A DNA stretch of 64,000 nt from Phoronis australis (lineage: Eukaryota; Phoronida; Phoronidae): NCBI GenBank assembly GCA_002633005.1, contig NMRA01000156.1:244894-308893 (forward strand), in the 5' to 3' direction. Position numbers and translations under genes: made by a program. Shown in pieces: positions 43,866-56,512 of the stretch; position 1 is the first letter of the stretch, and every line of letters begins with the position of its first letter. The notes beneath the pieces were generated by a model. That model worked only from the letters and a program-made list of their open reading frames with translations. It was not told where the DNA came from and did no database searches.

Positions 43866-46800
43866 TCTCTTAAGTGAGTGCCCTGTACCTTATCGCTTCT
43901 ACCTTGACCCCAGTTACAGGTAAGTCATGCGAAGGCGAGACTAGTGTGGTCAGATATCCTCATGACTACTCACGGACTAAGATACCTGCTAATCTAGACA
44001 TAGCAACAAGAGACTGCCTTTTGCAACAACCTTCACTGAGGAAACCATTAACTGGTGGTCAACACAGATGAGAACACTTTATAGAAAATGTAAAAATAAA
44101 AGTTCAACTTAGGCCACAATTTCATTTGAAGCAGTCATAAACCAACTTTTGATTTAAACCACTTACCTTTATGAAATTGGTCACAATTTGTCCGTCAGTC
44201 AAACCGCAGATGATTTCAGGGCTTCAAATGAACTGAGTTTATTAGTGCTTGAGACCAGGCTCGGCAATTTGTCTCGTTATAGCTGGTCATTTTATGCGAA
44301 TCATTTTATACGGGTCATTTTATAGGCAGAGCAAGATTTCAAGGAATATCTGTCAGTTCGTTACAAAATCAGAAATCACTTCTCATCTGTGTAAGAAACA
44401 TGTTGAGGCCAATTTCACAGCAATAAGAAACCTACTGGATGGACTGCTAATTTCTGGCCTCTTCAAATGTCGTTTTACCGTACAAAACCACTAATTGTGT
44501 CCATAGTACAGTTCAAAACAAATAAAAGACACAGAGAATTTTCCCTCAAAATGGTTTTCAGTAATTGTGATATGTCATTTTACTAGTTCAGCCTACTTAA
44601 CAATCTGCAACTTGCTATTATGAGAAACTACACCTGCTCGGATATATGCAGGCACGCTGAAGACATAGTAGCAACTTGATAACACAGATGAATAAAAAAG
44701 GCTCAAATTGCAAGCTAGCCAATATTCAACTCTGGAAGAGTCGAATAAATCACGTGAAAGCAAACTGCTGATGTGGAGGATCGCAGCTTATCATCTCCGT
44801 GAGAACGGAAACAACAACGCCACAATAATGACTACGTTAATTTCGAAAAAATGTCAAGTTGAATCCTTTTGCCAACAGTTGATTGTTGAGAGTTACATCA
44901 AGGACACAGCATCATTGCACTTTTCTAAAAGTCGTTGCTAATATTAGGTCAAAATTGTTGAACGACCAACAGCAAATTCGTCCACTGACCGAAACATGAC
45001 CTGTCTAATTTCCGTACAAGTGCATTTTTAGTAGTTAAACAAATTCAACCCTCAGGTACCGAGCATACCTGTATTAATCAACCCACCAAGGACTGTGTAC
45101 AAAGCCACGCTCAATTTTCATAAATTAAGAGACTATGACTGCACAAAAACTCTCATAACATAACCCATTGCATGTGACAATATTTACAGTGAACTCCTGA
45201 ACAGTCTTTGCTGCAATGCCTCCTTTCATCCACTCAGCTCATAGTTTCAGCAGATAAAGACACCCCAGCAACCCCCAGATTGCCCTTATGTGATGTTACA
45301 TAATACAGCTGATAAACAAGACAGCACTTACAAGCTACTAGGAGATGAATAAACAGGTTTGGGATTCCCTCTACACAGTCTTCAAAGTACGAACCTTGGT
45401 TTAGTTCTCTTTAAAAAGAGGAGATAAAGTCGCATTTCCAAAAGGTTAGAATCTTATTCGACCCTAAAATGACTTACTTTAAGGTTAAATTTTTGCAGTT
45501 TGCATGGTTAGGAACATTGTCCCACTATACCAAATCATTCTATCCAAACTGATTCACTCCCTCAAGAGAATTAGGTAGGGAACAAGAGTGCTAGGGTTAT
45601 GGTTGTCCAGAACTCGCAAGTGTACACATAACCTGCAGATTTTCTAGGAGGAATTTTTAAATCTTAAGCAGAATTCTAAGCTGAAACACTAAATGAAAAG
45701 AAGAAAATTGAAAAATTTTCCATGACAACTATGATTAACGGCTAAAAATAGTGACCTTGAATAACAAATGTAATCCGACGAGACAGAGTTTAATCCGTGC
45801 ATCTTTGTCTTGCAAATTTCCACTAAAGTTGGCTGGAAGGCAAGTAATCACGGATTACGAAATATCTGCATAATCCCTTGACATAACGACATCACAACAA
45901 ACAATGACAGAGCTAGTACCAAAGAGTGGGCACTTCTGAAAGCCCAAAAATCTATGCTGACTAAGATAAAACAAGTTTGGAATAGTTTAACACGTCAAAA
46001 ATACCGCCCATGGGCCAAACCCCAGATATTCAATGATCGTAGATTAACAAGACACACATCCCATCAGATTCCACCGCTTTTTGACAAACACAAATTTGCA
46101 TGCTATTCCACACAATTTACCCATTTCGCATTCCAACTAAAAAAAAAAACACCACCAGGACAATTCTGACTGTTACGCCAGCCATTTTCCCCTTGGTATG
46201 GCCCAGAACAAGAAGTTGTGCTCTTTCACTTTCGGCAACAATGCAAAAGGTGCCTCCTGAACATACCACCCACCATGTGAGGTAAAATCTCACTAAAAAA
46301 TTTCCTGATGGTAAAGCATCCCTGTGATGCTACATATCTTGCATGAAAATAATAAGCAAATAAAATTTCACTTGTCCGCCATATTGAGCGCTCATAAAAC
46401 ATGGTGACATTTTACTGTACGTCGACAACAACACAGTGGTACCCGTGCTCAGTTCACACGCACCATACAGTTTAAAGCAGTTTCTGTACGCTGTCACTCC
46501 TAAAGGTAAATGAACTGTTCACTGGTAACACAGCATCCAATTTTACTCACGTTGTGAAGATCGAATAACTGACGACTACCGAAGAGTAAAATAACGACTT
46601 CAAGAAAGCCCCTGCCAGCTCCCGCCTACAATAAGCCAGACCTCTCTACTTCTCAGAAGTACAACAAGGTGCCATTCACCTTTCCCACAAAGAACAGACA
46701 TGTCTGTGCTTTCAACACTGTTATAGCCACACTGCTTATTACCTTCCTTAGACACAGTGGAAATCTTAAAGAAACACACTGCCCTAAAGAATGTCCAGGA

Positions 46801-46994
46801 GCCAATAGGTCATCCATTGGTCAAATGAAACAGCAGGTTATGTGAACCAACAATAAATGGGGGGATGTGCACCAAACCCCCAGAAACGACACCACACTGG
46901 GGAGGTTTTTTGTGGATGTGAAATGGAATAGGGAAATAATAAGGATGAATTATGTAACAACGTGAGTTGTTACAGTAAAAATTATTCAGTTTAA

Positions 46995-47220
46995 GACACT
47001 AAATGGTGGACAAGTGAAATTTCATTTTGTCAAATTTTTCAACAAAAATAAATTTTATGGAAAATTGACTTTTTGCTTTTAGCACGGTGTGTATGGCATG
47101 GCTATTACCAAACATTTGGTAAAATTTTGACCATTTGCAAGAACGTGGTAGGCCTCTGAAAAACAGAAATATGGCGATGTTAACAATTATTTTCATCTAA
47201 AACTGAAGAATTTTAACCGA
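46995..47220 (+). repeat. Dispersed repeat family, copy b
   Basis: AAATGGTGGACAAGTGAAAT at the start, TTTTGCTTTTAGCACGG inside and GGCCTCTGAAAAACAGAAAT near the end, in the same order as the copy at 31503. Confidence 0.55.
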
Positions 47221-49926
47221 AGTCAAAAAGTCGAAACTTGTGTTGAACTTAGGGATGTGGCACAAAGTTTCACAAAATGTACAGTAACTATGACAACGGG
47301 GGACATACCTGGCTGAATAAATGACTACAGCCAAGAACGTCGGACATGCTTACGATTTCTGTCCTTAGTTTCAATAAAGAAAAGATTTCACCATTACACT
47401 AAAATTGACGGTGACATTTAAATTGCTGCCTTGCACACAAACACGTTGCATACAGTGGAACATTTGAGAAGCTATAGCAATCTCGAGTTGCTCAAAAAGA
47501 TGTGTGGGAACTGGCTATTCGTGTTTGCATTTTCTGCGATGACTACTGAATGATTTTCGAATTGTTAAAGTTTACTTGAATTTCATTTTCAAAATTATGA
47601 CACTATCTCACCTTAATGCATAAGTTCAGATTCTAAACTACACGCCATGGTTCTTAAGGTTTGTTCTAAACCTGTGAAAAGCTTTTTTTAACTTCTTCGT
47701 TTTGCTTCATTAGTAAAAAGCTAATTTAAGCTTTAGCCCTGGAAGCACACAAATACTCCAAAATTCTGTAATGACGTGTCACAGCTCTCTATTAATGCGA
47801 TAAAACGCGATACGTATATATTCACAACCCAGACTGTTGAATCTGCCAGCAAACGTTACAATAATGGCAAGACCTCTCTCACTTAAGACACAATACTGGG
47901 ACTTGTAAGTGAAACTTTACCTTCTCAAGTTTTCATAAAGCCTAAATAGCAACACCAGATACACAATTCATCATGTGTAGTGTTCCTTACCATGGTTACT
48001 ACCGGACAATTTTGTGTTGTGAGAAATTGTAGGCATTCACAAAAATGTTCCACAAGCCTTGAAAAAGAAAGGCAGCTAAATTTTGGCAAGTATTTTTGTC
48101 CGAAATTGGCATGATTTTACCATAAGCTTTCTAACTATGGTGCATTTCACAAGATACCAATGTATAAAGAACATATTTGATCTAATTACCGAAAGTGGTG
48201 CCTCTCCATCTAGAGATTAAAATGCTGAATGAGCTGAAGACCTAGTTGCTTGTTAGAAAAGCAAGATCTCAAGATATCTCAAACTGACGCAAGTGAAAAT
48301 TAAGTGTTTCAAGAGAATGCTCGAGAGTTTAGTTACTAGCTCATCCTAGCAAAATGACGATCACTGACGTGATTAGTTGGTGAGGTGGAAATGTTTGATT
48401 ATGGACTGAATTCACCGTTTTCGTTCCATAAGGAACATTTTTCACGGTCTACGGAACTAAGCTCTGGCATCAGCTTTGAAAATCCATTTGCCTGCTCATT
48501 TACCCAGATTACTGCTTTATAGCACTTTCTGGGTTGACATCACCTGTTGTCAATTACATTTACCATCAACAGTAGAGAAATTATCATTTGCCCCGCCTCT
48601 AAACTTTTTTGAAGAGTTCATCAAAATCCCTGGTGACTGACCCACTGAATGACCCTCTATCAATCACTAAACGTAAACAACAAGAACAAAACACAATTAT
48701 GAACCAAAATTTTCAAAACTACCACATCATGACCCTGAATCAAATTTAAATGTTCATCAGTTCTTTTGACATGGCATAAACGTGATCAAGAATGAGTGAA
48801 TGTTTAAAAAGAAAGGATCTGTGAAGAAATTGATGTTTTCAAAATGCTCTTAAAGCAAATTTATGCTTTCAGAAAACTGGACAATATAAACAGAGGAGCT
48901 TTAAACTGGTTCTCTTATAGCCCGAGGAAGATGCTGACATAGCTAGATGTCGTCACGACAGCAGGTGTGTTCTGATACCTCATATAATACTGAATTCAGG
49001 GGAGTCGAACATAATCAAGAATCACATCGCGATAGCACACCCATATAAAAAGTTACTCATCTCAAAATACAGCGAATAACATCGAATGAAACATACATTA
49101 ATACACAATCAGTTATAATTAAGACATACCATGACTCTGGAGATAATGTAGTCAACATAATTTGAACATCAATGAAAATCTGTCGCGCTTGGCTTGAGCT
49201 TCCCTGACTGCCATTTTGAGAAAGTTACGGGAAATCATGCTTGTTAACGAACAAAAAGTCAAAGGGACGCAAATGTTACCTCACACGATACTAAATTTAG
49301 TAGAATCAAATTTAATTCTAAGGTCAACCATTTCCGAGAAATAACCTCAACAATATAGCGGAATGAAGGATTATAAAAAAATTCGTGAGTAGAGTGTCAA
49401 GCAAAGTAGTTTTCAAATTCCAAAATCAGTCATTGAATTTCATCGAAAACCATGAGACCTAGGAACAGTCACAAAAAATAAAACAATCATTTGAAATTCT
49501 GACGAGGATTTGTTTCTGAAATTTGATAATTATACTTTAAATAAACAATGAATATAATGTAGTTCAAAATTTATAAACTGGTACCTGTCAACAGTGATGA
49601 AAATCAAAGTGACGCCAGTTAAATTAGCTAATTAAGACTGTTTAAAACTTTATTTTATCTTAATCAACTTTGATGACTTTTTAAAACATCACCTATCTTT
49701 GAACTAGTGTCTTTAATTGGTGAGATCTTACCATTTTGAATTTTAGAGACTTGGCGGAGGCTATTTTTGCAAAGGTAACCACATTCAGGCTGTGAAGGAT
49801 TAGGACAGAGGGGAAATTGACTAATAGTTGGATAGGCCCATTGAGCAGCATTCCTGTTGTAACCTTATTGTTTGTCACTTCAGGGTTCAATTCCAAACAC
49901 ATCAACTCAAAACACAATTTATACTC

Positions 49927-49927
<1 letters not shown>

Positions 49928-49980
<53 letters not shown>

Positions 49981-50035
49981 CTGATGTTGCTGTTGTTGTT
50001 GATGCTGTTGGTGTTGTTATTATAATTATTATCAT
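49928..50035. repeat. (TGC)17 microsatellite with TGT/TAT tail
   Basis: Seventeen uninterrupted TGC units (49928-49978) followed by a TGTTGTTGATGCTGTTGGTG and ATTATTATCATT tail. Reading frames through it give homopolymers and are not genes. Confidence 0.97.
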
Positions 50036-53000
50036 TGTATACAAAAAAATGTTGGCAGGATTCTGAGACTTTTCCAGAACTCTTCCAGAAAATTCCAGGA
50101 CTGTGTCCAGAACAGAGATGGTACCAACGAGCATGTAAAGAAAACATGTTATGGAAGCATTACGTACAGTTATAAGTCAGACTTTCTGAAATATAGTTAT
50201 AATTTCATGACCTATCCATGTGTGCTGATATTTAAGAACTTCTGCATCGTACAATGAAATTCCATGTCATTTCTGCAGACAACCCAAAAATAACAAACGT
50301 TTTCCAACCATGTAAAATCATAAACAGTATTCACCCACAGTTTAAGGTTCTTTCACACCAATTTAACTCTCCTCCCACAGGATTGCAGATGTAAACTGCT
50401 AATTGAGCTGAACCTTTCAGACAGGCTTTGATAGTTAGCTAACACCAAAGTTATCGTTGTTTGCTGTGTGGTCATCGAACTTATCCCAAGATGGTGCTCT
50501 AAACACATTATGTGGGCCTAATTGCTTTAAATTTTTAGGTATGTATTATGATAGCATGACAAATGAATTGAAGTGCAGGTGAGAGGTACAAAGCTGAATA
50601 CCTGCGGTACGCCATTGCTTATTACACACAAAACTAATTCTCAAAACTCTAATTTTTCTATTTTTCAAATGTCGATTACTTCTCTGTAATAATTGAAACT
50701 TTACCAAATGTCGCTTTTAACACCTAAACAGTGCCTAGCCAATAACAGACTAGGATTTTCTTAATTTCAATTTTGTCAATAAATTGAAAAAATAGAACTT
50801 CACCAGTCTACCAGAACGTGTGCTTCGTAGGTGAAGAATTATTGTATTTGGAAAAATATCAAATAATACCACACACATCGCATGTATATTAAAAGAAATT
50901 TGCTCATGTTATTGAGAATGTTATTTCGCTAAGAATATACCATTCATTTTTGCTGCATTTTACTATAAAGACATGGTCATGTGACCTACTTAATGGCAAA
51001 TTGGCTTTGTCACAAAATTAACTACAAAACTTTCCATGTTCAGAAAACATGTATTTTTAATGATTTAAAGTCTGTAAGCTAAACAACCGGAGTGGTCAAT
51101 GAGGTCCTCCAGAAACTTAAATTCACCTGTTTACTGTAAAGTTAATTTCAATCCAGGACCGAAGTCAATAGTTCATTGACACTTCATACAAACAGCGATG
51201 TGTCCACACTATGTAGGTATGAAACAGTCAAGAGTGCAAAATGTATTCACATACAAACATTTAACAATGGCTTCAAGAAATAAAATTTCCATTCTGTCAG
51301 GAATCAATAACAAAGTGTCATTGTGTTGTCATTAATTCCTAACCAATGCCACGTTGATGGCAATTTAATGGCGGAATCGCAACCCTAGAGCCTGTCTTAT
51401 TCATAAGCACATTTGAGATATGAAGGAAATCTACCAATGACACGCTACTTATCAATGGACAAAGAGTCAAAACAAGGGGGAAACCGGGCAAAACTGTAGT
51501 TACGTCTCTGGGCTGAATACCCCATCCCCCCCGTAGTCATTACTTCGTCATTGTTATTTTCTATCACAGTGTCACCTATGGGGGACAGTGAACCCGTGAT
51601 TTCATGGTGGACGACACTCAGAAATGTGTCGACATCTATGCACATGCCTTGGTTTGGACATTTTGCGTAAACACAAGGTAGGGAATGAGCCAGAAAGCAA
51701 TAGTGAATCGTTTTGGGGGTGTTGAAGCTTCGTTATCTTGCAGGAGTCAAAAACACAAACTTGTGTGGAACACATTTAATTAGCCTGCTGAGGTGTTTAC
51801 AGCAAGGCAAGCCACAAAGGCATTTCTCAATAGACAAAGCAGCATCCTGATGTACTTCTCAACATCAGCCAATTAGAATGCTTGAATGCGGTATTTTCCA
51901 ACCAATCGGAATGTCTGAATGTTACTTCATTGAGGTTTAGCTATTCTAAGTAATGTGACGATATACAGCATAATTCCCAAATTTTTTTTGCTTTTCAAAA
52001 CCTCGCAGCATTATGAAATTATGAACAAGAGCAACGCACCTACAGTGTACCGAAAACGTGATACTTATCAGTCTCGTGTAAGGTACGAAGACAACAATTT
52101 GACCACAAGAGGTAGCCATAACAGAGTGAATACCTTTGTTTTAAACGGGTAAATATGCCATATTCCAGGCCTGACTGCATTACCATTCTATTAAGCAAGT
52201 ATAGACTTTTTTGGCATAATTGAGTAGCACAGCTTGTTCACCTCTTTGAAGTGTCTCTGCCAATTCATTTTAGCCTGAAGGAATATCTGTTACCGAGGTG
52301 AAAGCATCCCTAGAGATAACTAAAACACAGCCTGTACTAAGCAGGATGGTTAACAATAAAACTTCAGCTATTGACTCAAAGTGGCCATAAACCAGCATTC
52401 CAGTTCCATACAAGATGTAAACTTTTGATTTAGACCACTCACTTCTATAAAATTGGTCTCACCTGCTTCCTGTTCCAGATGAGAAGTGGTTTCCGCGTTT
52501 GCAGTTTGTTATTCATTGAGACCGTGCACACAAAATGACACGCTGTTTGTGACATGGCAACTTGTGGAGCCCAGTTTCGACCAATAACGAACTGTTGGTT
52601 CTTTTTGAAGACTCAAAATCAAATCCAACATGACTTTACAAACAATTTGCAACCGATTTCACAATGCTCAGTCAGGTCTAAATGAAAGATGTTTCAGTGA
52701 TGGAAGGCTGGTTCATTACCTCTTTAAAACTCGACATGCCTCAAGCAAGAATGAATGCAAGCCAACATCCACTAGCATTATTGGATACGTCTGGGTGAAC
52801 GGCCATGATTCACACCTGAGAAATTTCTAAATTTTCACTTTTAAATCACATGTTCAGCTTGCCGCAGACTGCCAATTCACATGAATGACCCTTCCTTGAA
52901 CGCAACAGTGTTTCTGTGAATGCATGTCTTATGTGAAACTCAGCTCTCAAAATATACAAACTCGCATTGTACGGAATGACAAGCTCGCACATTTTCAACG

Positions 53001-53113
53001 TCATCTTGCAGTATTCTGGTGGAGAACATACCTGTATACTGCCACCATGTTTTATGGATCTCTATTATCATTTTGAAAATCTAGTGGTCTATTCAAACCA
53101 ACCCCTTTAGCCT

Positions 53114-53393
53114 GTTTACATTGGCACGATGTTTCGGTTGGTCATTTCTCTGGCCATCTTTAGGTGTTGGAGCAATCTTAGAAGAACGAGCGCGGGTGTA
53201 TGGCACACTCACGGTGGTCAATTATGAGCTCGTTTAAATTTTTACTTGGCATAAGCTTGCACTGAACTAGGGACCTTAAGATTGTTTAGACTTTCAGTCC
53301 AGTGCTCCAACCACTACACCACGGAGTCATCCACCTGAAGATGGCCGGAGAAATGACCCACCGAAACATCATGCCAATGGAGGTCGGTGTAAA
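53114..53393 (-). mobile_element. tRNA-like (SINE-type) sequence between inverted arms
   Basis: Arms at 53114-53170 and 53330-53393 are inverted copies (GATGTTTCGG and GTCATTTCTC are shared). Between them, the minus strand from about 53332 to 53256 reads like a degenerate tRNA: GGATGACTCCGTGGTGTAG, D-arm GTGGTTGGAGCAC, anticodon arm CTGGACTGAAAGTCTAA (loop with GAA), then GGTCCCTAGTTCAGTG as a poor T-arm/B box. It is not a functional tRNA, because the T-arm and acceptor pairing fail. The combination suggests a composite SINE/foldback. Confidence 0.55.
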
Positions 53394-53861
53394 TAGACCA
53401 AGAGACCTTAGAAATGATGTTATCACATCTCCACCACAAAGAGGCCTTAGTTAAGAAGACCTATCACTAGCACCACCCAGTCTAATGCATTAATACCAGA
53501 GTTGACCAATCAGATATCCCCCAGACCCCGACTTCTAAAAGTTTTGATTGAAATGCCCACCCAATTTCTAGTCACTTCTGTACCCAATATTTAGGCACAC
53601 TGGGTGTCCACTTGGATAAGTACCCTACACCCAGTTTGGACAATGCAAGCTGCAAACAAGGTTGAAAAGACAGTTGTGTAATGTTCTAAAGAATATTAAA
53701 ATCACAAGCCTGGATAATACTTACAAGAACTGTCCTACTGCGTATAAAACGATAGTTCAATAATAAAATTGAAAGAACTCTCAGAGCAATCACCAAGCTG
53801 ACATGATATAAACTGTTGTTTTATAGTACAAAAGCACATGGGGAAAGTAGGCTGTTTATTG

Positions 53862-54116
53862 TACAGTACAGGCCAAAAGTATTCATACAAAATGGCGCGG
53901 AACCCCCCCCCTCCCGCAATGATGGCTGAGTGAAAGCCAAAATCATCACCAGCACAGCCTTATCTCAAGACCAAGAATGGAGGGGCGTTAAGCCATTCTG
54001 TAATTAAAATTTCGTCACTGTAACAGTTAATACGTGTCATTTTTGCTGTAAACATGATTGGAAGTAATGAGGGGGGAAACAGGAGTTTTGTCCGATAACT
54101 TTTGTCCTGCAGTGTA
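53862..54116. mobile_element. Tc1/mariner-type MITE, copy 1 (255 bp)
   Basis: Inverted termini TACAGTACAGGCCAAAAGTA and TAACTTTTGTCCTGCAGTGTA, with TA at the very ends. Internal blocks AATGATGGC and CATTCTGTAATTA are shared with the copy at 54556. Non-coding. Confidence 0.75.
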
Positions 54117-54130
54117 AGCCAACACTAGCT

Positions 54131-54184
54131 ACATTATCTTACGTACATTATCTTACGTACATTATCTTACATACATTATCTTTC
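54131..54184. repeat. 14-bp tandem repeat (TACATTATCTTACG)
   Basis: Four near-identical TACATTATCTTACG/CTTACAT units lie between the two MITEs. Confidence 0.9.
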
Positions 54185-54555
54185 TCATATCACGTACTAG
54201 AGCCTACATGTGTAGAGTGCTTCCCACAGCATCGCCACAACAGGGGCAGTCAATGACCTGAGAGCCCAGCATAGTCACTGTGTTGACTTTCCATCATAGC
54301 CAACGAGAAACCTCCGTCTCTTGCTAGAACAGGGAATCAGTGTGGCAACGCGATGACCAGGCTGACTAATAGATAACTTTGAAAGATCAGTAACAATGCG
54401 AGTTTTTTCTGATAAATCACAGTTTATGAACAACACTTCTTGCGAAAGGGGTATGAATTTTCAAATTACATCGTGTATTCGACAGAAGTCTCGCCAGATC
54501 TAGCCTACTCACATCCTTTTTTGCTTTTGGCCAATGTGATGCATCACATGCAGAG

Positions 54556-54829
54556 TACAGTACAAGCCAAAAGTAATCAGACAAAATGACCTGGAATTGC
54601 CCCTAGCATGATGGCCGGGCACAGGCCGAATTCAACGCAAGGGTTATCTTCTCTAATGACCGAGAATGAAGGAAAATTACCAGGAAAGTCAGTGAGGTGG
54701 CTAACCCATTCTGTCATTACAATTTTACAATCCCAATAGTTATTACCAGTATTCTTTGCTGTAAAACAGAATAATCGGTCATGCCAAGGAAAATGGTATT
54801 TTGTCTGGTTACTTTTGTCTTGCACTGTA
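54556..54829. mobile_element. Tc1/mariner-type MITE, copy 2 (274 bp)
   Basis: Termini TACAGTACAAGCCAAAAGTA and TTACTTTTGTCTTGCACTGTA. Same orientation and internal motifs (ATGATGGCCGGGC, CCATTCTGTCATTAC, TTTGCTGTAAA) as the copy 440 bp to its left. Confidence 0.8.
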
Positions 54830-55113
54830 CATTTATGGCCATGAATAGGAAGTGTCTGTTCAAATTAAAACTATCAACAGACAGAATTTAATTTAAATCT
54901 ATCAAAAAGCACCAGACAAAAGAAGCCTCATAACACATGTGAATGGACAGATGTCCATAAGTCAGTGTCTGACACATTGTGTCTGACAGGCACAGCAACG
55001 ACCTCTTCAAGGGGAAACTTTCAGGTTGGAAAGTGGTGAATGATCATGCGTTGAGGTGGGGGGGGGACAGACACTAGTGACCTCTAGAAGATGCGAGGGC
55101 AATTTTACTTTGT

Positions 55114-56512
55114 TTAAAACGTATCACAATTCACACCTCATCACAAAAACTGCAAATGTTCCTTTTCACAGTGTTACGACACACTGCGAAGAAGTAGCCA
55201 TTCCTACCACTGTACCACGTGATCAGCCTCTATTGCTTTCTACAGCTTTCCCATTGATAATTCATTGTCCAGTAAATTTCACTGCAGACTACAGTAGCTG
55301 GAATTAGCAAATTGAATAGTAAACATTCTACATTTTATAACTCTTTACACTTGGGAGAGCATGAAAGCACTTTCGCTTGACCCAATTTCTAAATTTGGTA
55401 TGCCAGACAGGTACAAGACGTAACTTCTTTCATTCACAAACACTTTGAGACGGACACTTCATTGTGAATTGGTTGAAGATCCCATAGCAGAACTTGATGA
55501 CAAGTCGCACAAAATATCAAAAAACTGTCAACTCAGCTCCACTTTAACTTGAGCTGGTGAACTCCAGCTCCCCTGTCTTACGTAACACACCATCTGTCTC
55601 TGGGTGACACACTTAGGAACATACTGTCCTGAAATTTTCATCATTTTGGTGTTATGTTAGCTTTTTTGAATTGATAAACACAGCCTCCGGGAATGCCAAA
55701 ATTCTTGAGCTGGACTGATAACACAAGACACTATCACCGATGATTGGATCATGTTTCACAATATTTTGATACGGGGAAAATCTCTCAAATAGTGTAACTG
55801 ACACTGCCTGGANTAAAACGTATCACAATTCACACCTCATCACAAAAACTGCAAATGTTCCTTTTCACAGTGTTACGACACACTGCGAAGAAGTAACCAT
55901 TCCTACCACTGTACCACGTGATCAGCCTCTATTGCTTTCTACAGCTTTCCCATTGATAATTCATTGTCCAGTAAATTTCACTGTAGACTACAGTAGCTGG
56001 AATTAGCAAATAGAAAAGGAAACATTCTACATTTTATAACTCTTTACACTTGGGAGAGCATGAAAGCACTTTCGCTTGACCCAATTTCTAAACTTGGTAT
56101 GCCAGACAGGTACAAGACGTAACTTCTTTCATTCACAAACACTTTGAGACGGACACTTCATTGCGAATTGGTTGAAGATCCCATAGCAGAACTTGATGAC
56201 AAGTCGCACAAAATATCAAAAAACTGTCAACTCAGCTCCACTTCAACTTGAGCTGGTGAACTCCAGCTCAGCTGTCTTACGTAACACACACCATCTGTCT
56301 CTGGGTGACACATTTAGGAACATACTGTCCTGAAATTTTCATCATTTTGGTGTTATGTTAGCTTTTTTGAATTGATAAACACAGCCTCCGGGAATGCCAA
56401 AATTCTTGAGCTGGACTGATAACACAAGACACTATCACCGATGATTGGATCATGTTTCACAATATTTTGATACGGGGAAAATCTCTCAAATAGTGTAACT
56501 GACACTGCCTGG
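55114..56512. repeat. 699-bp near-identical tandem duplication with an N at the junction
   Basis: The sequence from TAAAACGTATCACAATTCAC at 55115 to CACTGCCTGGA at 55812 recurs from 55814 to 56512 with roughly a dozen substitutions and one 2-bp indel. A single N at 55813 marks the junction. Either a young tandem duplication or two haplotypes joined end to end in the assembly. No gene in it. Confidence 0.93.

Larger units (their letters stand above)
42674..53089. other. Region upstream of PDE7, no gene recognised
   Basis: About 10.4 kb with no exon I can support. Includes the degenerate repeat at 43578-43865, a short GGTCATTTTAT triplication at 44284-44325, a copy of the 46995 dispersed family and a CTG microsatellite at 49928. 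It may contain the promoter and alternative first exons of PDE7, which I cannot locate. Confidence 0.5.

Noticed and set aside
49828-50147. Poly-Leu, poly-Ala and poly-Ser open frames
   Set aside because: All frames of the (TGC)17 microsatellite; the same applies to the GCN tract at 59523-59791.
53256-53332. Functional tRNA gene (GAA anticodon)
   Set aside because: T-arm/B box and acceptor stem do not pair properly, and it is embedded in inverted arms; called tRNA-like SINE material only.
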